Below, piece after piece: positions 27,353 to 37,323 of a DNA stretch of 53,070 nt. The stretch lies in NCBI GenBank assembly GCA_023955635.1, contig JAMXHR010000004.1, positions 1 to 53,070 on the forward strand. The letters are read 5' to 3'. Position 1 is the stretch's first letter. Each line of letters starts with the position of its first letter. Under the pieces are notes generated by a model. The model worked only from the letters and a program-made list of their open reading frames with translations, was not told the DNA's origin and ran no database searches. The translations under genes and the position numbers were made by a program. The DNA is from Methanosarcina sp. ERenArc_MAG2. Lineage in GTDB: Archaea > Halobacteriota > Methanosarcinia > Methanosarcinales > Methanosarcinaceae.

Positions 27353-29576
27353 TTGAAGAAATGAATTTGAGAGTAGCAGAGGCTTATCATAAGGACGTGG
27401 GCAGGGGAATTGCGAGAATTGACACCCGGCTGATGCAGCAAATGGGGCTGGTAAGCGGGGACATAATTGAGATCTCGGGGAAAGCCAAGGCTTATGCAAT
27501 TGTCTGGCCAAATGTAGAACGCGAGCAGGAAAACAGGATACGGATAGACGGAAACCTGCGTAGCAATGCGAAAGTGGGAATTGACGACAGGGTCACTATC
27601 CAGAAAGTCCAGGCAAAACATGCTCAGAGGGTTACCCTCGCTCCTTCCCAGCCTGTAAGGCTCGTTGGAGGTGCACATTACATCCTCAGAATTATCGAGG
27701 GAAGGCCTTTGAACAAAGGCCAGCAGATCAGGGTGGAAACTGTGAATAGTCCTCTGACCTTCGTGGTTGCATCTACAAGACCCACAGGGCCTGTTGTAGT
27801 TACTAAGGACACTGAAATTGTAATTAAGGAAAAATCTGTTCAGGAAATCAAAACTCCAGAAGGCATATCATATGAAGATATAGGTGGGCTCAGGAGGGAA
27901 ATTCAGCTTGTCAGGGAAATGATCGAGCTACCGCTAAGACACCCCGAACTCTTCCAGAAACTTGGTATTGAGCCTCCCAAAGGAGTGCTTCTTCACGGGC
28001 CTCCCGGAACGGGCAAGACGATGATTGCAAAAGCAGTTGCAAGTGAAACTGATGCCAATTTCATCACTATCAGCGGGCCTGAGATTGTTTCCAAGTATTA
28101 CGGAGAAAGCGAGCAGAAGCTCCGTGAGATTTTTGAGGAAGCTGAAAAAGATGCACCTTCGATTATCTTCATAGACGAGATTGATTCCATTGCCCCCAAG
28201 CGTGGTGAAGTTACAGGAGAAATGGAGCGCAGGGTAGTTGCCCAGCTGCTTTCCCTCATGGACGGGCTTAAGTCCAGAGGTGAGGTAGTGGTAATCGCTG
28301 CTACGAACCGTCCGAACTCAATCGATGAAGCTCTACGCCGTGGTGGGAGGTTTGACAGGGAGATAGAAATCGGAATTCCTGATCGGAATGGCAGGAAGCA
28401 GATTCTTCTCATTCATACAAGAGGCATGCCCATTGAACAGGAGGTAAACCTTGGTGAAATTGCCGGTGTGACCCATGGTTTTGTGGGAGCTGATCTGTCT
28501 TCTCTCTGTAAGGAAGCTGCAATGCATGCCCTCAGAAGGATAACTCCTGAGATCGATATCGACGAAGAAATTCCGCAGGAAATTCTTGATAACCTCGTGG
28601 TCACAAAAGAGGATTTCAGGGAAGCTCTGAAGAACATCGAACCTTCAGCTATGAGGGAGGTCTATGTTGAAGTTCCGCATGTGGGCTGGGACGACATTGG
28701 AGGACTTGAAAATGCAAAACAGGAACTTATTGAGGCTGTAGAATGGCCCCTGAAGTATCCTGAAATATTCCAGATTGTCAGTATAAAGCCCCCCGGGGAA
28801 TATTGCTGTTCGGTCCCCCGGGTACAGGTAAAACTATGCTTGCAAAGGCTGTTGCCAGTGAAAGCGAAGCCAATTTCATCAGCATTAAAGGTCCCGAACT
28901 GCTCAGCAAATATGTGGGCGAATCCGAGCGTGCAATCAGAGAAACCTTCAGGAAAGCGAAACAGGCTGCTCCAACTGTTATTTTCTTTGACGAGATCGAT
29001 TCAATTGCCCCTCAAAGAAGTTCTGGTTCCGATACGCATGTCTCCGAAAGAGTTGTCAGCCAGATTCTTACTGAGCTGGATGGGGTAGAGGAACTTAAGG
29101 ATGTGATAATTGTTGCGGCCACGAATCGGCCTGACATGGTAGATCCTGCTCTCCTAAGGCCTGGCCGCTTTGACAGGCTCATCTATATTAAGCCTCCTGA
29201 AAAAGCAGGTCGGGAAAAGATCTTTGAGATCCATACAGAGGGAAAACCCCTTGCAGATGATGTTAAACTCCCCGAACTCGCTGACATGACTGAAGGGTAC
29301 GTGGGTGCAGACATCGAGGGTATTTGCAGGGAAGCTGCAATGCTGGCTCTAAGAGAGATAGTTACTCCAGGGATTGGCCGAAAGGATATTGAGGAACTGG
29401 CAGGAAAAGTCAAGATTTCGAAGAAGCACTTTGAACGTGCAATCCGGCGTGTGAAGCCAACAACATCCAGGGAATCTCTCTCGTCTTATGAGCAGAGTGC
29501 CGAACTCTTTGCTAAATATGCAACCGAGTTTGGAGAAGAAGCTTCCGGGGATGCAAAGCAGGAAAATGAAATCTAA
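27349..29576 (+). CDS. cdc48: Cdc48/VCP-type AAA+ ATPase, apparent frameshift
   Basis: Hexameric unfoldase that pulls apart proteins for the proteasome. 742 residues when restored: a CDC48 N-domain (about 1-180, with [19 protein letters not shown]), D1 with Walker A GPPGTGKT (from residue 217) and Walker B IIFIDEID (about 272), and D2 with the same motifs ([27 protein letters not shown]) and arginine-finger region. The frame breaks at the C6 run 28789-28794. One added C restores [17 protein letters not shown], normally one of the most conserved sites. Followed by two Hsp20 genes. Confidence 0.95.
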
Positions 29577-29751
29577 AATAAAAATGTCCCAGGTTTCTTT
29601 CAGGCTGAGTAAGTCTGCTTCCTTGCGGTTCGGCAAATCCAGCCTTTTCAATTTTGATAGATTAAGGTACTACTCAAAGAATAATGATTGATAATTAATA
29701 CTCACCTGACAATGAAATTAAGAATGGATAAATTAATAATGGAGTGATTGT

Positions 29752-30278
29752 ATGGACAGAGAAATCAAAAAAAGAAGACATTTTTTGGTGAAGTGTTCGG
29801 AATTGACCCCCTTCAGGATATGGACGAAATGTTTGGCCGCCTCAGCAGGGCAATGGGTATGAGTGTGGAAAATTTCGGACAGCATCCTTTTGTCTACGGA
29901 TTTTCCGTAACCCAGCGGCCGGGAGAAGATCCAGAAATCCGCGAATTCGGAAATATCCCTATGTTTGAGCAAAGGGAAACCGGAGAAAAGCGTTATCTGG
30001 ATATAAGAAAACCCCTGATTGATGTCCTGGAAGCCGAAGAGACCGTGCATGTGATTGCTGAGATGCCTGGCATCGAGAAAGAAAACATCGTACTGAACGC
30101 AACTGATTTAATACTTGACATCGAAACAATAGATGGGAATCCAAAATATTCCGAACGTGTGGAACTGCCCGTAAAGGTGGACCCCCAGAGTGCGAAAGCC
30201 ACATACAAAAACGGTGTGCTGGAAGTTACCTTTAAACGGCTGGAATCCAGTTCTCGAACCTCAATCAATGTTGAGTGA
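29752..30278 (+). CDS. hsp20: Hsp20/alpha-crystallin family small heat-shock protein, apparent frameshift
   Basis: Small heat-shock protein, an ATP-independent holdase. C-terminal alpha-crystallin domain about 80-175 (ETVHVIAEMPGIEKENI, KYSERVELPVKVDP, ATYKNGVLEVTFKR). The start is ATG 29752 with GGAGTG (29741-29746) upstream. The frame then breaks at A7 29767-29773; with A8 it reads MDREIKKKKTFFGEVFG and joins the main frame. A TTG at 29748 in the main frame is less convincing. It is followed by a second, diverged hsp20. Confidence 0.85.
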
Positions 30279-30358
30279 TTCTCGGGAGCACAGAAAATCA
30301 GAGATTTTCTGGGAGTTGTGATGTAATCGCAACAGCGCGAGGAAAAGCAGAGGTAATA

Positions 30359-30855
30359 ATGGTGGGCATAAGAAAAAAAAGGATTTCTTTGAAGATTTTG
30401 GATCTGAACTTTTTGACAACCTGGAAGAAATGATCGAAGCCCTCCTGGAAGAAATGGGAGAGTCCGTTCCATTCGTTTACGGATTTTCTATCATTCGTCG
30501 CCCGGGGGAAGATCCAGAACTCCGGGAGTTTGGAAACGTTTCGGAAGATTCTCAAGATGAAGATAATCTCTTCTCCTCCGAAATACAAGATCCTTTAATT
30601 GATATCTTTGAAAACGAAGAATTAGTACACGTACTTGCAGAGTTCCCGGAAATTGGAACGGAAAATCTTCTGCTGCATGCTACTGCTCAAAATCTTGAAA
30701 TCAGAATACTCGGGTCTTCCGAATATTCTGAAGATGTGGAGCTCCCGGTCCGGGTGGACCCGAAGAGTGCAAAAGCCACCTATAAAAACGGAGTGCTTGA
30801 AGTTACTTTCAGACGTTGTGCTGAAGAAAAACCCGTTGAAATAGAAATTAATTGA
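30359..30855 (+). CDS. Hsp20-like protein, diverged paralogue, apparent frameshift
   Basis: Paralogue of the preceding Hsp20 (shared FVYGFS, RRPGEDPE, REFGN, and VRVDPKSAKATYKNGVLEVTF) with an acidic insert and an altered core (ELVHVLAEFPEIGTENLLL). About 165 residues. The start is ATG 30359 with GAGGT nine bases upstream. The frame breaks at the A8 run 30373-30380; A9 restores RKKKDFFEDFGSELFDNLEEM. It is probably a small heat-shock protein of altered specificity. Confidence 0.78.
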
Positions 30856-31153
30856 TGTTAACTAGCGTGAAGAATCAATTAAATCATTTATGAAGACCGA
30901 GGACCAGAAAAATTGAGTCTGAAGTTGGCTAAAACACGCGGGAAATAGAAATGTGAAATAAAAGTTAAAAACAGATAGTATGCAGAATATTTTACAGAGC
31001 AAAGCTTTTTTCTTGGTTAATCTAAAACAAATTTAACCTTTTTTGTGTACTATTTATCTATCCGATTTATACTATTTATATTATTTATATTATTTATCTA
31101 TCCTATTTGTACATCTTTTAATATTATTTTACAGCTCTTTTATTGATTTCTCT

Positions 31154-31187
31154 CATTACAAGCTATTTTTCATTACAAGCTATTTTT
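31154..31187 (+). repeat. perfect 17-bp tandem repeat
   Basis: CATTACAAGCTATTTTT occurs twice without spacing. It lies in the gene-poor stretch 30856-31830, which also has a TATTTAT-rich low-complexity tract (31045-31115) and no convincing gene. Confidence 0.6.
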
Positions 31188-31388
31188 CCTCTGGTAAGAC
31201 TTTTAAATCAATTTGGTGGATAGGGTTTTCTGAAAAACTATCTTTAATATACTCTTTTTCTTTTGGGGAATATATTTTGGCAAACATTCTTTTGTTTAGA
31301 CAGGAATATTTGCGGATTACCGAATCTTCTGTAAAACATGATTGACTCTATATACCTTTCATTTTTCTCGGTCTGAGCAATCATAGAA

Positions 31389-31499
31389 CTACTGAATAAT
31401 AGTTGATTTAAATATGATTTCAGGTAAGCGGAGGATGATACATGTTTCTTTTCCGACATTTAGTTACTGAACAATAGCTGATTTAAACACGAGTCAAGG
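31389..31499. repeat. pair of 36-bp imperfect direct repeats
   Basis: ACTGAATAATAGTTGATTTA (within 31389-31424) recurs as ACTGAACAATAGCTGATTTA within 31464-31499, about 28 of 36 positions identical, 75 bp apart. There is no coding capacity. Confidence 0.4.
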
Positions 31500-31836
31500 A
31501 GGGGTTTACAGTTTTCTCCTATTTGCAAGTAGAGCTTACGGCCTTCTTCATTTCAAAAGAGAAATTTTACTAACTCAATAATTTTATATATAATTTGTCA
31601 TCTGAATACAATCTTTGATAACATCACGACCATAAACGAAAATAGTCTGTTTCATGGAAGAATAAAGAGTATAACTCAAAAAATACGTATTACATGATGT
31701 AAAATTATTAAATAAGATTATATAAAAACGGTGCAACTCTCTAAAAAAGTAAAAAGATTTCTTACTTATTATTATAACTCATAAAGTTATGAATTTTTAC
31801 GCCTCTTTCTACACTTTTGATAGAAACAAAAACACA

Positions 31837-31846
31837 AAATATATAC
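31837..31846 (+). promoter_or_regulatory. box A for the candidate RNA
   Basis: AAAATATATA is a good archaeal TATA box some 25-30 bp before the expected 5' end of the structured region at 31870-32000. Confidence 0.4.
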
Positions 31847-31869
31847 GTATGCTCGTTTAACAGGAAATC

Positions 31870-32000
31870 TATAGTCTCGAAATAAAAGAAGTATGTGTTG
31901 CCTAGGATGCTAGCTCAGGATATATTCCTGGCTGGAGGTGGGTTTGACTCCGCAACCTCTGAGACCAGTGTCAGTCCTGGCAGAAACTCCAGGATAGTCA
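31870..32000 (+). ncRNA. candidate structured RNA or structured leader
   Basis: A GC-richer island in an AT-rich gap, with three predicted hairpins in a row: AGC-T-CAGGA with TCCTG-GCT (31912-31933, loop TATAT); GAGGT with ACCTC (31935-31959, large loop containing GTTTGACTCC); and TCCTGG with CCAGGA (31975-31994, loop CAGAAACT). A TATA box lies upstream and a 37-codon ORF begins at 32004. I do not recognise a known family. It could be an independent small RNA or a leader of the small ORF. Confidence 0.4.
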
Positions 32001-32003
32001 TTC

Positions 32004-32117
32004 ATGGACTTGAAAGATAGAGCAATTTTTCATGCGAAAGATATTCAATTTTATATTAATGAGATTCATAAAAATAAAGAAAGTAGATTTGAGGTTTTCT
32101 TATTGAGAATCAAATAA
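32004..32117 (+). CDS. small 37-codon ORF after the structured RNA
   Basis: ATG to TAA encoding MDLKDRAIFHAKDIQFYINE and 17 more residues. The composition is protein-like, but the ribosome site (AGGAT) is weak and the ORF could be chance. It matters only because of its place directly after the hairpin region. Confidence 0.25.
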   Translation: MDLKDRAIFHAKDIQFYINEIHKNKESRFEVFLLRIK

Positions 32118-32450
32118 GAAAATCAATTGAACATCTTTTTCAGAAGCATGGAAATTGAACTGATCTATTGAGAAAAACATTAAAGCAGGTTTTAATAAAA
32201 CCAAAATTCGAGACTTTAAAACGTTTAATAAAAATAAGTTCTTGAAACATTTTGTAATCTACAGTGCTCGCAATTAACAATTGTACTTATTACTAAACAC
32301 ATATTTGTTACATATTTCATGTATTTATTCAGTTATTTCAGCCCTCAAAAACGGAGCTATATGTTGCTAAAAGGGGTTTAAATTATATAATTTGTTAAAT
32401 GTGACTTTAGTGTGAACACTATAGACTAAAATTAAAGGAGGAGATAAGTA

Positions 32451-33562
32451 ATGGCTCTTGAACCAGGAGTTTTAATTGGATTTCTTGTAATATTCCTGGC
32501 CGTATTACTCGGTCCTTTTAAAATACACGTTATTGAGGAAAATCTGGAGGTTTTCCTGTTTGTTTGCGGAATTGCGGCAATGACCATTTCGGGTTTTGTT
32601 GAAATTCCAGGTACAGAAACAGGCTGGAGAATGGAAATCATCGAAGAAGCATTGACTTCGCCGCTGGCTTCTTTACATATTGGCGGTATTCCAATCGGCA
32701 TATTCCAGATAGTGCTGGTTGTTGGTTTAATTATCTTTAAATGGCATGAACCTATCCATAAAGCAATCAGGAAAATGGCTTCAGCGCTCTCTCTTAAGAT
32801 TATGGCTTTTATCCTTATTGCCGTCCTTGGCTTATTTTCCAGTGTAATGTCCGCTATTCTTGCGGCAATCATTCTCGTTGAGATGGTTAATGCACTGCCT
32901 CTTTCACGAAAATCCAAGATCGACCTGACAGTTATTGCATGTTTCTCAATAGGACTTGGCGCTGCGCTTACCCCCTTGGCGAACCTCTTTCGACAATCGC
33001 CATCTCAAAACTCTCCGGTGCGCCTTACCATGCCGATTTCATGTTCTTATTTAATATGCTGGGTAAATATATACTTCCAGGCATCCTTGTTTACGGTCTT
33101 GTTGGGATGTTCTTCCTCGGAAAAGTTGATCTGAGCGGCTCTGGAATGAAAGCCGAAGAGTATAACGAGACTTTGAAGGATGTCGTAATGAGAGCTGTTA
33201 AGGTCTATCTGTTTATCATGGCTCTCACATTTCTCGGAGATGGTTTTAAGCCTATCATATTCGAGTACTTCACACAAATCCCTTCCACGGTACTCTACTG
33301 GGTAAACATGGTCTCTGCTATTCTGGATAATGCTACTCTGGCAGCTGCTGAGATAGGACCAGCTATGAGTGAATTACAGATAAAGAGTATACTTATGGGG
33401 CTTTTAATTGCAGGCGGAATGCTGATCCCGGGCAATATTCCGAACATCATTTCTGCAGGCAAACTGGGTATAACCAGCAAAGAATGGGCAAGACTCGGAG
33501 TACCCATGGGCCTTGTCTCGATGGCTATCTATTTCGTCATCATCTTTGTGCTTAAGATCTAA
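32451..33562 (+). CDS. DUF1646 family membrane permease, copy 1, apparent frameshift
   Basis: Polytopic membrane protein of about 371 residues with ten or so hydrophobic segments. The family shows ALTPLGEPLSTIAISKLSGAPYH, a motif reminiscent of ion-transporter-superfamily antiporters, but the substrate is unknown. The frame breaks at the C5 run 32971-32975 (one C restores LTPLGEPLST). A very good GGAGGAGA site lies upstream. A small inverted repeat AGTGT-GA-ACACT (32409-32420) 30 bp before the start could be an operator. It is about 85-90 percent identical in sequence logic to copies 2 and 3; it lacks the VGEIF insertion present in them. Confidence 0.8.
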
Positions 33563-33564
33563 GC

Positions 33565-33650
33565 TCAAAATATGCCCAACTAACTTTATACGGATCCAGT
33601 TCCAAAATCCAGTGATGAACGCAAAATTAAAAGTCGCTGTATTTTGGAAC
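33565..33650 (+). repeat. 3' hairpin block of DUF1646 copy 1
   Basis: This 86-bp block recurs at 35441-35526 after copy 2, including the hairpin TTCCAAAATCCAG (33600-33612) with CTGTATTTTGGAA (33637-33649). The duplication unit therefore included the 3' flank. It probably stabilises or terminates the transcript. The spacer up to 34327 is otherwise empty. Confidence 0.6.
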
Positions 33651-34327
33651 AGAATCACACCCCTCAAAACAGTATAAAACTGATTGTATTCTTACAGCAT
33701 TTTCTTCAAATTCTATGGGATAAATAATCTCAAAGAAGTACTGATAATTTTGGAATTTAGCCAGAAATAAGAAATATACTGAAGAGATCCATTTAATTCT
33801 TAAACGTGGCTAAATTCTCATATTTTTTAGCTGAGAAATTCTTCCTTTGAATTTGAAGAAGATCTCTTTTTTCTTCGATTGAGCTTTTCAGTAGTATTTC
33901 CCATTGCAATCCTTTTTGGCTATTCTATAGAAATTTAAAAAGTAACTTGTTTTTTATTTTTCCTGTATGATATTCTGAATTGAAAATTTTTGTATTTAAT
34001 GCGGACTACTATTTATAAAATAATTTTAGGTTTTTGTTGATTATCTTAAAGATACGGCACGAAACGAATCCTGCAGGTCTGGATCAAAAACACTCACTTC
34101 AAGCGTCTGAAAATTAATTTTAGGCAAGTCCTTCAGTAGGAAACAATTAAATATTTTTCTAAAGTTAATGGAAATTAAATCTCATTTCTAGGGAAAATAT
34201 ATTATGGAAGAATATATAATAAATTAGGCATTTATATGGTAAAAAATTCAGAATTCAAAGCGTTCAACAGTATACTGATTTGACAGGCGTTTATTCTCTG
34301 GAATAATTGTTAGAGGAGGAAAAAGTA

Positions 34328-35440
34328 ATGGCTCTTGAAATAGGAGTTTTAATTGGATTTCTTGTAATATTTTTGGCAGTATTGCTTGGTCCTTTTAAAA
34401 TACACGTTATTGAGGAAAATCTGGAAGTATTCCTGTTTTTCTGTGGAGTGGCGGCAATGACACTTTCAGGCTTTGTCGAAATTTCGGGTACGGAAACAGG
34501 CTGGAGAATGGAGATCATCGAGGAAGCACTGACTGCGCCTCTGCATGTTGGAGAGATATTCGGTATTCCAATAGGCATATTTCAGATAGTGCTTGTTGTC
34601 GGATTGATCATCTATAAATGGCATGAACCGATCCATAAAGCAATCAGAAAATTGACCGATGCGCTTTCTCCTAAGATTATGGCTTTTCTCCTGATTGTTG
34701 TCCTTGGTTTATTTTCCAGTGTAATGTCCGCCATTCTTGCGGCAATAATTCTCGTTGAGATGGTTAATGCAATGCCCCTCTCACGAAAATCCAAGATCGA
34801 TCTCACAATCATTGCCTGCTTCTCAATCGGACTTGGCGCTGCGCTTACCCCTCTTGGAGAACCTCTTTCAACAATCGCTATCTCAAAATTATCTGGTGCT
34901 CCTTACCATGCCGGATTCGATTTCTTACTTAATATGCTCGGCATCTATATCGCTCCAGGAATCCTTGCATACGGTATTCTCGGAATGTTCTTCATAGGAA
35001 AAGCTGATCCAAAAGACGTTGGAATGAAAGCAGCAGACTATAACGAGACTGTGAAGGACGTCATAATGAGGGCTGTTAAAGTCTATGTGTTTATTATGGC
35101 TCTCGTATTGCTTGGAGATGGTTTCAAGCCCATTATATTCGAATATTTCATACAAATACCTTCAGGGATTCTTTACTGGGTTAACATGGTCTCAGCTGTC
35201 CTTGATAACGCTACTCTGGCAGCTGCTGAGATAGGACCTGCTCTTAGCGAACTGCAAATAAAGAGTATACTTATGGGCCTTTTAATAGCAGGTGGAATGC
35301 TGATTCCAGGAAATATCCCGAATATCATTTCTGCAGGCAAACTGGGTATAACCAGCAAGGAATGGGCAAGGCTCGGATTACCTCTTGGACTTGTTTCGAT
35401 GGCTATTTATTTCGTCATCATCTTTGTGCTTAAGATCTGA
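34328..35440 (+). CDS. DUF1646 family membrane permease, copy 2
   Basis: 370-residue polytopic membrane protein, intact. It starts MALEIGVLIGFLV at 34328, with GGAGG six bases upstream (34315-34319). Contains LTPLGEPLSTIAISKLSGAPYHAGFDFL and the C-terminal GMLIPGNIPNIISAGKLGITSKEWARLG, shared by all three copies. Function unknown; the fold resembles ion transporters of the IT superfamily. Confidence 0.85.
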   Translation: MALEIGVLIGFLVIFLAVLLGPFKIHVIEENLEVFLFFCGVAAMTLSGFVEISGTETGWRMEIIEEALTAPLHVGEIFGIPIGIFQIVLVVGLIIYKWHEPIHKAIRKLTDALSPKIMAFLLIVVLGLFSSVMSAILAAIILVEMVNAMPLSRKSKIDLTIIACFSIGLGAALTPLGEPLSTIAISKLSGAPYHAGFDFLLNMLGIYIAPGILAYGILGMFFIGKADPKDVGMKAADYNETVKDVIMRAVKVYVFIMALVLLGDGFKPIIFEYFIQIPSGILYWVNMVSAVLDNATLAAAEIGPALSELQIKSILMGLLIAGGMLIPGNIPNIISAGKLGITSKEWARLGLPLGLVSMAIYFVIIFVLKI

Positions 35441-35526
35441 TCAAAATATGCCCAACTAACTTTATACAAATTCAGTTCCAAAATCCAGTGATGAACGTAA
35501 AATTAAAAGTCGCTGAATTTTGGAAC
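35441..35526 (+). repeat. 3' hairpin block of DUF1646 copy 2
   Basis: Repeat of 33565-33650. Its hairpin TTCCAAAATCCAG (35476-35488) pairs with CTGAATTTTGGAA (35513-35525), more perfectly than in copy 1. Confidence 0.6.
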
Positions 35527-35649
35527 AAATTTTTGATACAGCTTCCCAAATTATGCTTAATTGGCTACATTTTTTAAAATTATATTCAAGATCAGTTTCA
35601 ATTATCAATCCTTATTTTGCAGTTATTCTCTCCTCTACTAGCCTCTTAG

Positions 35650-36937
35650 GGCTCGTCACAAAATAATTTAATTAACTCACTCCATTCTTTGGTTTGAATG
35701 TGTAATTCCATTCTCCGTGAAACTCATCAAGTATAATGCCCAATTTTTCAACCTGTTTTTTTTCGATTTTAATTCCTGTTGGATACTTATTCGTGTCTAA
35801 CATGCATTTTACTTCAAGCCCTTTTGATGTAGTTGTTGCTGCAATAAGGTTTACAACTACTTCATAGCTTGTTAGTGGTTTTCCTCTCCAATTAAGAGTA
35901 ATCTGAGAAAATAGTCTATGCTCTATTTTATTCCATTTACTTGTACCTGGAGGAAAGTGGCAAACCGAAATCTCCAATCCGATTTCATCCGTTAATTTTT
36001 GTAATTCTGTTTTCCACAATTTTACTCTTGATCCATTGCTTCCCCCACAATCTGCAGTAATTAAAAGTTTTTTTGCATCAGGATATGATTTACACCCCAT
36101 TAGATTCCACCATCTACGTATACTTTCAACTGCAAAAGACGCTGTATCATGATCTATGCCGACGTTTACCCATCCCTCATTATTAGCAATGTCGTATACC
36201 CCATATGGATTTACCTTTCCCAGTTCTTTATCCTTAAAATCATATACATTGACAAGTATTGGATCTTTTTTGGACGCAATTCACGGCCAACATTCTTGAA
36301 ATTTCCGATTAACTCTTTCTTTTTAGTATCTACTGAGATTACAGGCTGATGTTCACCTTGAAATATTTTACATTTTTCACTTATATGCTCAAATTGTTTG
36401 TCACGATCAGGATGCTCAGTTCCTTCTATGGTTTTCTTATTCGCTTGTAAACTGTAACCAAGCATGTGAAGCATATCCGCAACTCTTGTATGGCTTACTT
36501 TATGTCCGATATTCTGAAGTTCCCCTGCTATATTTCGAAGACTTTTACAAGTCCAGAGTAAAGGAGATTCCGGATCCCCACGACTTGTTGGTTCAATAAG
36601 TGCCTCAAGATCGGACAAAAGAGTAGGGTCTTTCTCAACAATCTTTTTACGACCTCCTCCAGGAGCACGTATTTTATCATCAGAAAGAGATTTGCCACTT
36701 TCCAGTTCAGTGCAACCTTTTTTAATTGTATTTTCAGAAATACCAGTTGCACGAGAAACTATGCTGATGTTGCCTTTGCCAATACTAAGCGCTTCTGCAG
36801 CTGCAAATAAACGTTTGCTTTTTTCATCAAGAAAAGGTTTTAGCAAGTTATATTTTTTGGAAATAATTTCCTCAAGCATATAGACCAAATAGGATTAACT
36901 TATATAAAAAAATACTCAATCTATTTTGTTACGAATA
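35650..36937 (-). mobile_element. ISAzo13-type insertion sequence
   Basis: The transposase (see next) is enclosed by inverted ends TCGTCACAAAATA (35653-35665) and TATTTTGTTACGA (36922-36934), 12 of 13 paired. A 5-bp direct repeat CTTAG flanks it (35645-35649 and 36938-36942), suggesting a target duplication. It sits between the second and third DUF1646 genes. Confidence 0.7.
35672..36879 (-). CDS. ISAzo13 family transposase, apparent frameshift
   Basis: About 403 residues when restored. The N-terminal part has a helix-turn-helix (VSRATGISENTIKKG) and the linker GGGRKKIVEKDPTLL. The catalytic part has PVISVDTKKKELIG (first aspartate), LLITADCGGSNGSR (second aspartate), and HFPPGTSKWNKIEHRLFS (glutamate), the conserved set of this family. 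The frame breaks at the T6 run 36266-36271; one base restores RPKKDPILVNVYDF. The start is ATG 36879; the TTG at 36888 is less likely. The rest of the spacer up to 37323 is AT-rich without a gene. Confidence 0.85.
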
Positions 36938-37323
36938 CTTAGTTCATTATCCCTTTTCAGAAAGCTATCTTTTCAGAGTGTATTATTCAGCTTTTCAACA
37001 ACTTTTTTTCAAATTTTGCATGTTTCTTCTTATCTATATAAATCTATACTTTGCACCTGGGGTAGAAAAGCTGGAGAAATATGATAAATGTGGAGACGAG
37101 ACTATTTGCTATTAAAAATTTGAGAATAAAAGCTCTGCGAAAAGTGAATGGTTTAATCAAATGTTAACGGAATAATATATAATATATTAATATATTATAG
37201 GACAATATATAATAAAACAAGTTTCTATAAGACCCAGTCATTCGAGATTTTATACTGTTTAACATTAAAATAAGTCTTTCAGGCTCTTTAAACCGAAAGT
37301 AATAATCAAAGGGGAAATAAGTA

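Noticed and set aside
27017..28794. Programmed frameshifting as the general explanation for the broken genes
   Set aside because: The breaks fall in many unrelated families, at ordinary homopolymers, without conserved stimulators; several also involve inserted bases outside slippery sites.
31900..32000. A tRNA or tRNA-like gene in the structured region (TAGCTCAGG and GTTTGACTCC look tRNA-like)
   Set aside because: No acceptor, anticodon or T-stem pairing could be formed.
26000..32450. CRISPR array in the repeat-rich spacers
   Set aside because: Repeats are few, unevenly spaced, and lack regular spacers; no cas genes in the window.
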